Assembly (NCBI GenBank): GCA_021234155.1
Contig: JAJEKV010000001.1
Coordinates: 33,060,177 to 33,124,176, forward strand
Length of the DNA stretch: 64,000 nt
Direction of reading: 5' to 3'
From: Isoetes taiwanensis
Taxonomy: Eukaryota > Streptophyta > Lycopodiopsida > Isoetales > Isoetaceae
Notes under the pieces: generated by a model
What the model was told of the DNA's origin: nothing
What the model saw: the letters and a program-made list of their open reading frames with translations, nothing else
Databases searched by the model: none
In this document: in pieces, positions 21,733-34,764 of the stretch
Position numbering within the stretch: the first letter of the stretch is position 1
How the letters are laid out: each line of letters begins with the position of its first letter
Program-made: the position numbers and the translations under genes

Positions 21733-24700
21733 TTCTTGCAAAACCATTATGAGTATACAGCATAGAGGTGACGGAGTGGAACTGGAACCCATCAATCTGG
21801 TACTCTTCCACCCACCTGGAACAAGCACGACTTCTTAGTGGTCCTAGAGCACGGCACGCCGCCGCATAATAATCTAGAGTACAGCGCACATCTTAAGGGT
21901 TTTGATGGGAGAAGAACTTCATAATCCTCTGCCATGAACATTAATTGTTGTTTAGGCTCTTTTCCTACAAATGCATCAACTTTATGTTAACAGCAGGGGA
22001 TGTTTTCATCTTTGGCATGGAGAGGATAGTCACCACATTATTATTAAATAAATGGGTCTCCAGGCAACCATGTCTGGCAAAGTACTTGTATTTCCATTAT
22101 GCAATAAATTATATCTGGCAGCGGCAGAAGGTAGACATAAAGCATCGCAGCGGTGCCATGGACATGGATGTGGACATGGACAAGGACAAGGAGGATGGCA
22201 GGAACAACAATGATGGTTCTTAGTATATACACCTTTCAGAATGAATGGTAACGAAACTTAATGCAATGGTGGCAGGAAGAATTCCAAATACATCCCATAA
22301 GTTTGCAATTATTCCCACTCATATTGGGTATGTACCTGAGTTGTGTTCACAAACATTATAGATTAGGATAAGATCTTTCCCACAAGATCACATCCATCTA
22401 AATTGGAGTTGAAATTTACAAGTTATGCTCATTTGAGTTGTATTTTATAACACTCTTTTAAAACACTGTAAGTTGAAGATTCCAACTTCATTTTTTACGG
22501 TAGTTCTTTATTGGATTAGGTCTGCTTTCTGTCATGAGTTTGTAGAGGCACTTTTATATTTATTCTAAAGAGTGCAGTATTACATTTAAAATACTTATGT
22601 TTCTGAAGGTAACTTTGGAATATTTGCAGAGTTAAGGGGAAATTTACATTTTAAGATTCCATGGTTTAGGTATACTTGCTAGTTCAGCAGCAACCACTTG
22701 ATTGAAGCTACTTGCAAAACATCCACCTGTTGACTACACCTTGGGACGTCATTGCAGCCTTAAAGGTGTTCATGTCATGTTAGCATGTTGGATGTACATC
22801 CCCATAAGTTGACGCTGTTGAAGGAAAGGGCGTACGCAGTACATGCCGTGGTTAGAAAAATATAGGTAATAAACTCATTTTACACAGTTTTGTATACCAG
22901 CGCATTAAATGTGCCGTTATGCTCTGATAACCATGACAGAAGATCTAGGCTACAAGTACCAGGCAAAGACACACCAGAGAACTATGAGAGCAAGTATGAG
23001 AATGTCTGAATTTGAGTACAGAAGGATTGTGGACGTGCATGTCCATGCCTAGCATTTCTAGTCACTAACTTTAACAGCTCGCTTCTAACGTAATCAATCC
23101 TGGGACGTGGCGCAAGTGTTCCATGGTTAATGAATATTTGACGTGACACCTAGCTGGTTACGAATATGGTTGGCCATAAGGCTTTGCGCATCGCTTCAGC
23201 ATGCCGCTTCCTTGAGGTTATATTTCAAAAACAGAATAGCTACTGAATGCCCTTTATATTAAAGACACCATAAAAGCTGAATTTGAGAGGAAGCCCTGGT
23301 TTTGGCCAAGGAAGAGTCCTGGGATATCATGCACCTATGTGTCGCCGTAAAGTGCGTGCAGTCCGAAATTCGTCATATGCCAACCTATCAGGGTAACACT
23401 TTGAAACTGATTAAATGCTATCTACACCACAAGGTGCATAAGGGGCAGGGCGAAACCAGGATGTACTATGTAAGTTATATGCCAAAGGGTGCCTGCCTTT
23501 GCTGGGTAACGCAAAACACCGAAGACGCAAAACACCCTGTACGTACAAAATTTTTTAAAAACCAAGAGTTGGAACCTCTCCGCTAATACCAGTTTACCCC
23601 GAATACATTAAGTAAAACTTGCTCCAGAAGCGCCCATAAAATCAGGGGGACGGTATGAACCTTGAAAAAGACCAGCACTATATGCATGTTTATTGTATAT
23701 AAGTTGAATATTTAAATAAAATACATCACTTTTCACTTTCTTTCTTGCTTCTTGATGTTTCTCTTTTGCATATATCTATTCCCACGGCCTTCTTTCACCT
23801 TACTAACAAAATGCTTGTCCCAAGCTATACATACCATAAACGTGATCATAAGCACTTTACCTGAATGGAAGTAGCAATCATTAGCACCATCAAAAAATGC
23901 CAAGCCATTCATCTCATCAGGAGCAGAATGTGAATGCACAATATCCATCAGAACCAACAAGCAGGAACCTGCGGTCCGGCGTTTGGTACTTATAAAGCCA
24001 AGGGAGTTAGGCCAGATCCTTGGTTTAAGCTTTGAGACGTACCACTGGGCGGCAAGGTGCCGCCGTACCAGCAACCATGAACATATAATAAAACTATAGA
24101 CTCTGCTGTTGGGGCAAGGACTAATTCTTTGCACTCATTTGAATACCTTTCTATGAAAAACAAAATTAACAACAAAATTAACAAGAGCAGAGCATCTAAG
24201 CCACCTCCAAATGTTGTTGAAGTTTTCTAGGAGACATTATTTCAGGGGAACCCTTAATTTGAGACACTTTTCAGTTCCAGCCTGCGAATAATTAGAGCTG
24301 GGTTAATGACCATTATTCATGACTTTATGCGCAGCAGCTCCATTCAACGTAAAGAAAACAGAGCATCTCAATGCCTGACCCTCCTGACTTTGGTGCTTTC
24401 AGATTTAATTTCTGAGTCAGTGATGCTAATTCAGGCAAACAACTTAAGTCATTCCATAAGGCCAGCAAGCTTACTGGAGCTTCTGGTCTAAAGGCCTTTC
24501 TAAATTTGACTGGGTACAATACCGCCTCAAAACTGTTTGAGTCTTTCTAAAGATCATTTTGCCACCAATTTTAAGTCTTTAAAAGCCATTTTCTTATTAT
24601 GCAGATTTATCACTCTAAGAACTTGTATCAAGTCATGAACTGCTTTTTAGGTTTTCAGGGCATTTATTTAATTCCTCGTGTATACTTGTTTGTGCCTATC

Positions 24701-27700
24701 ACTCACTAAATACATAGAATACTTTGCATGGAGGTGCATCACATATATGACTATATAGCCATTTATCCCAGCTATCAAACCCCTCACTATACCATCCTTT
24801 TCCCTAGTTTTCCTAATTCCTAAGTCTAGCAGTTCAAGTTTGAGGCAGCAGAATTTTATAATAGGGTTTCATTCCTAATGAAGTTTGCGTCTATAAAAGA
24901 CAGCACGAAATCTCCATCTCTGACTAGATTTGAGTCTTTGACTTGCTTCCAGTTTTTCCAGATCTGAGCCAGGGCAGAAGGCGGTCAATCTGTTGGGTTT
25001 CCAAGAGATTCATTGGTGCAGTGGTCGTCATAATCAAGTCCTTCTATTTAGTGGCATTGAAATTTGGTTTCAGCAGCCTTCACTCCCTCTAATATTTAGA
25101 CTCACGTCACTTTCCTGCCATATTCTACACAACAAGGAACCTGTTTCTCCGGCTCTGCTTTTTTATCAAGGCTGGTGATTCCCAATACAGAGCCAAGTGG
25201 GAGCCGAGCTTGCCATTAAAACATAGCAATGGGCGCTACTGTATGGCTGGCTGGTTGCTTTTGCAGTAAATGCTGGAGGAAGAGATTTTGGTGATCTGGT
25301 TTGACACTGACCAGAAACCGCCTTGCAATTCGGCAGACGCAAGCGTCAGAGTGCCCATTAGCTGATGATGAGGAATACATTGTCGATTGCAAGCAAAAGC
25401 TGGAACCTCAATTTTTGACACTTTCTTCTACTGATTATCTTTGCTCTAAATTTATTCTTTTACCAGCTTCTCCTGTTTTCCCTAAACTGTGTTCCTGTGG
25501 AGCATATTCTGGAAGGATACTGGTAGTCTGGTTAGTGTGATTTTAAAATTTGTAACATATGAGCCGTGAGGGTTTCCTTTCTCTGGGGGTATAGGTGGCT
25601 TATACCTTAGCATCCTTTAGGCTGGATTTGGAATCCCAGTGCTCTACACAGAGCTAGACCAGGAACTTAAATATATAGAAAAGAACTATGCAATTATGGG
25701 TTTAAAAATCTAACATGTATAGACTGGACTTTTGAAATTCCCTCAAATTAAATTTCTTGATGATGGCCCCTTTTCTTCTTGAGGTTTGTACCCAACTGTC
25801 GCATCGCGCAGTGAATTCAGATCAATTGACTTGTTCATTCAAAGTTTTTCTTAAACCACCAGGATATTCAGATGCACTTATATACAGCACTTAACCCTAA
25901 AGGGTAGCTTTTCGGACGATATGAACTTGAAGCTGGCGGGGCAGAGGCATAGCATAGCAGCAACTTCGGGACAATTATACTCCCAACTTTAAGAAATGGC
26001 TGAAATCAGAAGCATTTCTCTTCTGAACATATATTTCAAAAGGTCCACACGACCCCACTATCATGGGTAGTTGATGAATTTTTAGGGGCGAAATGCTGCT
26101 TTGTATATCTTTACAGACTCATCCAACTCAGAATGCATTATCAAAGCGGAAAGAATCAGCTACATGAGGGGCAATCAAGGTAAAGTGTTGCCCTCTTTCT
26201 TTTCTCACCTCTCATTTGGCGTCACATTATCCAAGTGCTGAATAATGCTACTAAAGTATTTGGGCAGTTTTGAGACTAAGTTGTGAAGGCATTTGTATTC
26301 TTTCCCAAATATTTGCACAAGATACTTAGAGGCCAACAGAGCCATCGCATCATTTGCTTGCGAACCCACGAGGACATGCACAGGACCAGTTAGTTGGGCC
26401 AAATTGTGGGTCAGGCCCCCTGTAGATGTTTCTTCTGTTGTGTTTTGATTCGCCGCACTGGCAACCCCTACTTAATGGTGCTTTAAAGCTAGGAACTTCT
26501 AGATGATAAGAATTCTCTGTGCCTACTTAGTCTCATAAGGGTCTGTAGTATATAAACACCTGTCAACATCCACAAATCCTTTACCCCTATGAACTGTGTT
26601 AGTTTGGTCTTCCAAGTGATGCTCCAACTTTACTTATTACTTTTCCTGATACCACTGATAAGATTAACCAAAAGTAAATTTTAACTGAAAAGTTAACAGC
26701 CTGGAATAATCACCTTGAATCATCGATTAGTTCAAGCAGCAGAATCCTCTAACAGTTCTTCAAAAATTCTGCTCCCCATTAAGCTAACTAAGAATCTCTG
26801 ATTCAACCTCCACAACAAGCTTTGCCATTAGGCTAACTAAGAATGTCCCGCAGAAAATTGGTCAGCACTTGACAACTGTGCCTTTCTTCTGATCTCGCAA
26901 TGCAGAATGTTGAAGCATCTCTTTATCTATGCAGAATGTGTCTTTTATTTATGTATTCTTTAGCTGAGAAACTGCATTCACTTGTTGTTCGGTGAAACAT
27001 GCACATCTGCCACCTGTTCATTGTGGAAATGTACTTTTAACTCTGCAAGTTACCGAACTATATGATTATCATTAGATGAATCAGAAAGAGACAACTCGAA
27101 AAGCTATTTGAATATATCACCCTACAGCTAATGCATGCCAACTACCTCTCCTTTCTCGAGGAAGCAAAGTGTTCAGTTTCTGTAGTTAATTTCTCAATTT
27201 ATTCATTATTATAAGATAAGAAACAAACCGTGGGCTGTATCAACAAGACACTTAAAGTCCTCCGGCGTACCAAAACGACTGCTGACTGCAAACATGTTCG
27301 TGACCTAGGATATTCAAAGAACAGAAGATAAGATTTTATAATGTAACTGTAAACCTCTAAATATGGCATCAGACTACACTCTTCGGAGTCAGCCGTAAAT
27401 ACGTTAATACCTGATTTGATCACAAGAAGCAAGATCAACAGAATCTTGTACGAACTCGTTGAGTCTACATTGGATTGATATGGATTGAATTAATTGGAGC
27501 ATTGCGAGGTTGTACCATTAGGATTAGCATGTAACGTTAGGAGTTGTGTTCGACCTAGAAACACTTAAAGCTATGAGGATTGGCAAGACTAATAGGATGC
27601 CGAGGGCACTGAAGAAGGCTAGAAAAGTGGGTAAGACTGGAGTGATTTTGGCCTTGGATGCATGAGTAAATATATAGGTTTAGGGAGATGATTTTGACCA

Positions 27701-30700
27701 TAGTGGACTTAGCCCCTTGGAGTATGATGTATAAAAGATAGCTTGAATGTCACATGGATTACACTCCGGGGTCATATCTATGGGCTCTTTCTATTACTAA
27801 TTGTGGGGACATAAATGATGAATGTAGTCCCATACCTGGCACATGGTCTTTTAGCACCTGGGAATCAAGTACTACCATCTTATTGTGGCATGACATAATG
27901 TTGTTGCGCTATCATGTTTCTTGAACATGACTAGAACCTTGTAAAATGGAGATTACTTGTATTCCCTGCCATGTGGGTGCATTATTTTCCAGTATTATGT
28001 TAAGATGTTTTCACTATGCTGGAACTCAGGCCCAAGGATTTCCAGGGGATTCTTAGCACTGCTGTTAGTACCATGTCTATTCACATATAGGACAAAGCTA
28101 CATATCTGGTTCTGTTGACTCTATAATAAAGGTTTGGATCTGCTCTGCTTCCTTTGAGTCGTTTTGTGGATCTCAGCTCGTCAAACATCTTGTTTCAGCC
28201 ATACAAACTCCTCAACCGGCACACAAATTGACCTGCCTCCTACTTTGGTTGTTGCATAAAAACTGCTTCCTCTGACTAATCAAGAATGCTAATTGAAATC
28301 TATCTGCAATAATTTCAGCCCTTGCTGGCTCTTGTTGCAACAAAACAAAGTTCAAGCAGATGGTACAATGTCCAAGTACAAGCTCGATTGGTAGCTAAGA
28401 ATTTATTGAAGTGAGAGATCTATGAGAGATAGAAACAAGAGAAGAGAAAACAAGAACGAACTGTTCCACTGTATAAATGAGAATGATACAAATACATAGG
28501 GACATGGTGCCAGCTGTACAAATGTACATGTCAGCATATGTACAAGTATGTACATGTCACATATGTAGGTTCTAATTTTTAACAGAGTACATGCAGCAGA
28601 TGGAAGTGTTTGATCTAGTTTCTCAGGACGGCAGTCCTGTCGCTAAAGCATGCCAATCACTTTGCGTCTGTACTTACCGACACAAGCGATTTCGTTTTAC
28701 ATGGTATAGGACTTTAGCCATCAAAGCAAAGTTACATTTGACTTACGAGCTAAAGTTTGGCTAGTCATTCTGATCACCTTTTTGCTGGCTGCTCCACTCG
28801 TGACTGCTTAGCTTCAACACTAGAACTGCATACGAATCTGCCCTGGGATCATCAGTGATGCCTAAATTTAATAGGGCTGCTGCTATCATCTCTTCCACTC
28901 TATAGCCTGAGACTCCTTCAAGCCTAGAAGTGTTTTCTCCTGCATTGGTTCCTGCCAATAATATGCTGAATTATGAGCTTGAATCCAAGGAGTAGGAGGG
29001 TGCATGCTCCTGAAACCCTGTTTTTGAAAAGGACCATGAACAACTTGTAGCAGGTGTGCACGTCAGACATGCTGATACTTCAAAGACAGTGATTGATGGT
29101 GGTGTGATGTCACTTGATTACATATAAAGGGACAGTCATGCCTAGTTAGATTTTAATTTGGTTTTCCTGTTTGTATGAGTGATTAGGTTGCCACATTAGA
29201 GTAGGGCTGACTTATTCCTCTTCATCCCTTGTGATGCTTTCTTGTGATATATTATAGATATTTCAGCCTTTCGATTCTTGGCACAACCAATCAAGATGTA
29301 CTTTATGGAGCTAGCGGCCAACAGCCCACCTGCATGAGCTTCTCTTGGCAGCATATACAAGGCGCCCAAACCCCTCAACTCATCCACGCTTCAAGTTGGA
29401 AACGTCAGGGTTGATCCTGATAGCTACCAAGGAGACAAGCCAACTGTACTACTCCCGAAATCACATTAACTGAAGACTTCTTCAAAGAGACGCACTTGTC
29501 TTGACATGTGCATTAATCTGGGCCATCCTGGCTTCAGCATGTAAACCATTGACTTGCAAAATTTATCCTGAACACACACATGTTTAGTCATTACCACACT
29601 CCAAACCTCCCCAGACAATGCCTCACATGGTGCTCTCTTATTTCCTTCGTTCCCTATTCATTGCTGACTTCACAAACAGAGTGCCATCTAAAGATCATTT
29701 GGCAAATCCTTGGAACTGAATCATGGATCCGACCAAATCGACTCAAGACTAAATATCGGCACTCTCTCACTCCATTTCGTTGATGAGCATAAAGAATGAT
29801 AGCTTCTGGTGCCAGAAAGGTGCTTGATAGTCGTTAAATGAGTTGTTACCCTGTCATTAATCAGATGCTTTATTAAATATCCTTGTGGCATTCTATAATT
29901 GAGGAAACACTCTTCAATATCTTTGGCAGGAGCTTCCACATTTTGATGAGCTGGGTATTCAGCTGCCTCCTAAACTCTTGGTCCAATTAGGACTTCCATT
30001 TGATTCAAGTCCCTCTTACTCTCTTTGAGTTTGTGCCTACCTACCAACTAGGGTCCAAGCCATCATCCAGGCCTATAGACCTCAAAGAAATCACTCAAAT
30101 TCTCCATACCTCCACACTTGTCATGGCTCAGTTTGCAAAAACGCACAAACCTTCCAGTAAAACCAAGACATCATAAAAATGTTACTTCTTACTAGGGATA
30201 CTACACAATTTCTTCAAATATTTGCACATAAACGGAAGAATTTGTGAAATTCTTCACCAATTCTCCCAAAAAACTTGTTGGAATTGCAAGTTCAATGCTT
30301 CCCAAGATTATTCCAATTTTCTGTCTCGACAACTGTACTTTGAAATTCTTTGACAACGTACTGGCCAGTGTTTCCTAAAATCCAACCCGCTGGCTATCGC
30401 AGCCTAGATACAATAAAGCTATTTATCTTGCTAAATTTACACTCCAAGATCCCCAAGTAGGTTTCCATACGCAAAAGCAATAGAGAAATTTAATAGCAAG
30501 CTTCGTAGAATGTACGAAGATGGAAAAGATGAGCAAGAATCCCAAGTAAGACTGCCAAAGAAGACGAAACCAGGAAAGGCTAAATAATATGACATTGAAC
30601 GCCTTAATATATTGTCCGTGTTACTTTTGGAAGCTCATATCCATTTATGGAACTTAACAAATGAAACCAAAGAGGAAGAGGACTGGAAACCACAGGTAGA

Positions 30701-33700
30701 TGAACAGATATTACCTAGTTAGTTCATGGTTGATAATGAAGTTATGTTGGCATTAGAATAATATAAGCGTTTTATTTGGATTGATCCAAGCAGTTTCCTT
30801 CCTTCTGAACCTTTTTTTAAGTATTTGAAAGGAACGCATGGAATCCAACACATAAAATAGATTGATTGGTCCATTCCAGCCCATAGAAGAGGTCAACTTT
30901 TGGCATCTTTCTAAATCTTCTTACTAGAATCTGGATATACAAGGATAGATATATACAAAAAATTACCTTATATCCTATACTGGAATATTCAGCATGTTCT
31001 TGAATCCCAATTAGTTGTATTGTATTGTATCCTGCATTCTTCACATATGGAAGCACCTGCAAATTCAAAACAATGATGACCGAAGGAATGACTAATGGAC
31101 CTACTTATGGGTTAAAATATCACAAAAAAATTAGGGATTTTTTGCTTCATTTCCTATTAAGTTTTGTGGACTATATTTTCAAAAATCCTTTTAAGGTCTA
31201 ATTTAGGGAGCAGAAACTGGCAAACCTCATGAAGAGACGAAGATTTCAAAAGCGTGACAGGATTCGACGTCTTATATTTTAAACAACCTAAGGCAAAGAC
31301 ATCCCCAAGGACAAAGGGCAAAGGCAGGTTTTGCTACCTTCTCTGTAAACTCCTTAAATGTAGAAACACGGGCACCTTCTCCACTTATACCAATGTGGCA
31401 TTCGTATATACGTAGAGCTCTAGGAACGTCTGGACTTGCATTCTTCCACTGGTGCCTCTCATTCATTGGAGGGTCCCAAAACACAGCACTCATGCGCTTC
31501 CTGTCAGGATCTACACAACTTGAAAACATAAGGGAACTTTAGAATTGAGCAGCAATAACAAACACACAACTAACATAATTTTATAACACAGGAAGGTTGA
31601 ATGAGGACCAAGATGCACAAATTCAGAATCTGACAGAACTAATCAAAATTGGGTTCCATGGGCATAGCAAATTACTTATATGCATGTTAATTTGCCTGGA
31701 AAACAAGATAAGACTAAGGTTCTATACATGCACCTTGCAGTTCAATGGCTTTGCATCTCATCTAAACTATTACTAGATCAGCCATAAAAGCCCAGGCCAC
31801 AGGATTGAGGATTATTTCCAAAAAATACTAGGAACCATCCTATTAACGTCTAAAGCTATCAAAAGCACAATCTTCGAATTATGAGCTATTTGAGTAGGTT
31901 TTCAATGAGTACAATACATCTCAAAAAATCAGTCACTTCTTAAATCTGTATAGAAACTAATGACCTGTCTTTGCCGCACACACAATATATTGCTTAAGGG
32001 ATTCAAAGGGTCTTCATCCTAAAATGGACTAGCAAACTTGCATGGTGCCTTGTATTTACACTGCCCATCAATATCTACAATTGCAGTTTACATACCTGGC
32101 AATACATATGTGGCCCATGCTGGCACACGTTCCAAAGGGCCCTCCGGGGTATGCAAGTAAACTCTAACACGTCCGCCATGCGGTATTCCAGGCACATATT
32201 TCTTCTCCCATGCCTTTCGGCCCTTAATAAAATATAACCAGTAAGCTAATGGTGGTTTCTTCTTTGCAACCCTCTTGCGCCAAACAGGATCATCTATAAT
32301 GGTTAGTTCTTTTGGATTGCTACCATCATCAACAACTTCAACAGGGGGCAAGTTTGAAGTCTGCTTTCCAGCTTCAGTAGCTTTCCATTCTTCATATCGT
32401 GTCCTTGCATCAGCTGGTTCATCCATAAACTTGTCATCATTTTCCTCTTCATCTTCTAGTCTAACTAGACCACGTTGAGTACCGAAAATGGAATTGTATA
32501 GCTCTTCTGCAAAAGCAGTTGGATCTTTAATGTACTCATCCTCCCCAGGTTCCCAATAATCATCATCCATTTTTTTAAAGAGAGCTTCAACATCGACATC
32601 TTCATCACCGCGATCGTAATCCTGCAAATAATTATACTCTTGTAAAAAGTCATCCTCCTCCTCACCATCTCGGAGCTTATCCGAAACAAATATCTTCCAG
32701 TATCCATCATCATCACGACCCAAGTAACCCTCTTCGGCACAATTCTGTCTATGGACCCAGCCATTGAAATCTCCAATAAGTGCACAAAAACGTGCCCCTG
32801 AATCAATAGTGCTTCAGACAATAATGACCAATGATGCTGACATATGAGTTATGACAGTCAAAGAAAGTATATCAGACACAAAGATATGCATTCCAAATTC
32901 CAACAACAGCAGGTCATTTCCATCCACATTCCTGAATCGGTGCAGGAAATTTCGCAGTCTTGACATTATCCAGAAAAAGGAAGTATAAAAGCAGAGATTG
33001 GACAACAAAAGGTTAAAAACCTACCAGGCGCCCATTCATAGAACTTGATGCCATGTCGAGCATGTCGCTTAAGACCCATAATAGTGTACCTAAATACCAT
33101 GAGATAGAAAACCATTGCCTCTCGTAGAAAAAAAGATTCAGGGCAAATATTAATCACCAAGCATTTACTCACGCCGATGCCATATCAAGCAGGCTCCAAT
33201 CCCTCTGAACGATTGTATCCTTCAAATCTTTCATAGCTTTATACCTGGCATAAAATTTGTTTGCAGAAATGAGGACCTACTATCACAGAATAAATTCTAC
33301 ATGTGTAACATTCAGTCTATTAACCCCCTACCTTTCATTTGTATAGGATGTGAAGGATGCAGAGGAGAAGAAGATTTCTTAGAGCGAACAAGTAAAAACA
33401 ATTTACAAAGTATAAACAATCCTTATGTTATATAATTGGAATGTCCCTCGTGTAGCACTTGCTTCTAGACCATACTGATCTCAAGTTATACCCATTGAAA
33501 GATAGGGACGTGACAACCATCCATATGAAGTGAGAAGGTAATTCCCATAGTAACATTGTTATGCCCTAATTTTGCCAAAATCCCATCCCTATATAGAAAT
33601 GCTCCAAAAGCTCATAAGGCTCATTTGACATTGAAAATCTGCCGTTGCTTGTGCATGTCTCAAATCCATAGGTGCAATGCATCTGATTGTGAGTGTTGTT

Positions 33701-34728
33701 GGGTGTAAAGGACCCATGGTAGACATCTCCAGTAGATCTTGACGTGGCTTTTACTGATACAACCATACGAAGGTGAAAATCGATTTCCGTAGACATCCGG
33801 ATGTTTTGACCAGTTGGTTAGGCCGGGGTGGTTACGAAACGTTACACTGAAGTGTATTTGTCCATCAAAATAAATCAAGACCAAATGATCTAATCTCTAA
33901 TGTCCACAAAAATTAAGGCTGATCCAATACAGGCAGCTAGTCTTGCCAGCTCTAATTGATCGGAATAAAGCTGGAAGATAACATGACCTGGAAATGAACA
34001 AGGCCACTGAGCAGGATAGTTCCCAGACTCTAATTTTATGAATAACTAATAATAGCGTTACTGTTGTATTTCAATCTTTGCAGTTAGTAAGTTCGTATTT
34101 CTAAAATGAAATGCAGCATTTCAAAGTAATTTTGAAGTGTAACTTCTGAACCAAATGGACATAATCTAACCTTCTATTACTCTGCCAAATTAGTTAGTCC
34201 GTTCATTTTTTAAGGCTTGATTAATAGGTGTTGAACTACCTGAAGCTCAAAGGTCAGATAGAAAAAATAAATAAAACTGCAAGGATACCCGATGAAGGTT
34301 GTGCAGAAAGACTGGAAAAAGTACAGATAGTGTACTTCATAACTTCAATTAAACGAAATAATGTAAGGTTTAACTAGATACAACGTTAATCCTATTTAAC
34401 TCGTGCAGATTGTAGAAGCTATGAGACATTGCCATGGGACTATAGAGAAGTCCTTAATTACAATTGCAAGAGTGATGTTCTCGTACCTTTCTCGCAGGAA
34501 CTGTGCTAACTTCTGCGTAGAATGGTCGACAACATCTATAATCCCAACTGGGTCTATTCTCTGTCCGGCTTCCTGGTCTTCTCGAAGATTACTCCTGCAC
34601 ACTGAGATGGCAACTTTGTGTTTTGGCAAACAAAAATGAGCTTCGGGAACTCTATTTGAAAAAACTGTGAGGGAAAGGCTATTTCTCTGTCCCGTGACTG
34701 GAATACAGGAATGACAGGCAAGCGCCAT
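21733..34728 (-). CDS. Starch-branching-enzyme-like protein, plastid, BE1/EMB2729 type (5' part of gene)
   Basis: Eight exons join in frame with GT-AG borders: 34487-34728, 33173-33244, 33025-33089, 32096-32797, 31338-31510, 30967-31056, 27229-27304 and 23861-23968. A further exon lies near 21733-21815, and the one between is not found. About 510 residues are readable of roughly 900 expected. Residues 1-50 look like a plastid transit peptide (Ser/basic-rich, few acidic). Then come DPVG and QFLRER, a CBM48-like region ([18 protein letters not shown], about 124-141), [20 protein letters not shown], and the GH13 block LMDIVHSHS. The last exon reads [18 protein letters not shown]: the RFD nucleophile site is QFH. 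Arabidopsis BE1, as I recall it, shares this and is needed for development rather than bulk starch synthesis. Introns reach 3.7 kb. Catalytic role is doubtful, and the 3' end is missing or beyond view. Confidence 0.85.
28364..28584 (-). repeat. Possible solo copia-type LTR in an intron
   Basis: On the minus strand this 220-bp stretch starts TGTTAAAAATTAGAACC, carries alternating TGACATGTACA-like motifs and a TTTATACAGTGG TATA-like element, and ends near GTACTTGGACA. That is the layout of a plant copia LTR. No partner LTR, primer site or pol sequence is next to it, and no target duplication was found. It lies in the large intron between the exons at 30967 and 27229. Confidence 0.35.
29095..29165 (+). 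repeat. Possible fragment of the nest's internal LTR family
   Basis: The segment with TACATATAAAG and then AGTCATGCCT resembles the LTR-like sequence at 16,630-16,655 (CACATATAAG and AGTCATGCCT). Only short blocks match, so this could be coincidence. Confidence 0.2.
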
Positions 34729-34750
34729 ACCCGGCTGGCCAAGGTTTAAT

Positions 34751-34760
34751 GATATATAAA
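34751..34760 (-). promoter_or_regulatory. TATA-like box upstream of the branching-enzyme-like gene
   Basis: On the minus strand TTTATATATC lies 23-32 bases before the chosen start codon at 34728. It would place transcription start almost on the ATG. The leader is therefore either extremely short or the real promoter lies further right. Confidence 0.35.
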
Positions 34761-34764
34761 CGCC

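Noticed and set aside
22137-22223. Asp/Lys/Met-rich plus-strand peptide ([13 protein letters not shown])
   Set aside because: It arises from a simple GGACATGGACAAGGA-like repeat within an intron. There is no sign of a real gene.
25225-25430. Plus-strand frame with [11 protein letters not shown], resembling the EAEYIAAC block of copia RNase H
   Set aside because: Only about ten residues match, no other pol motif lies within 1 kb, and the surrounding sequence reads as intron. It is too weak to list as an element.
32465-32821. Minus-strand open frame of 118 codons overlapping branching-enzyme exon 4
   Set aside because: It is a different frame of the same strand. The other frame encodes the branching-enzyme sequence continuously.
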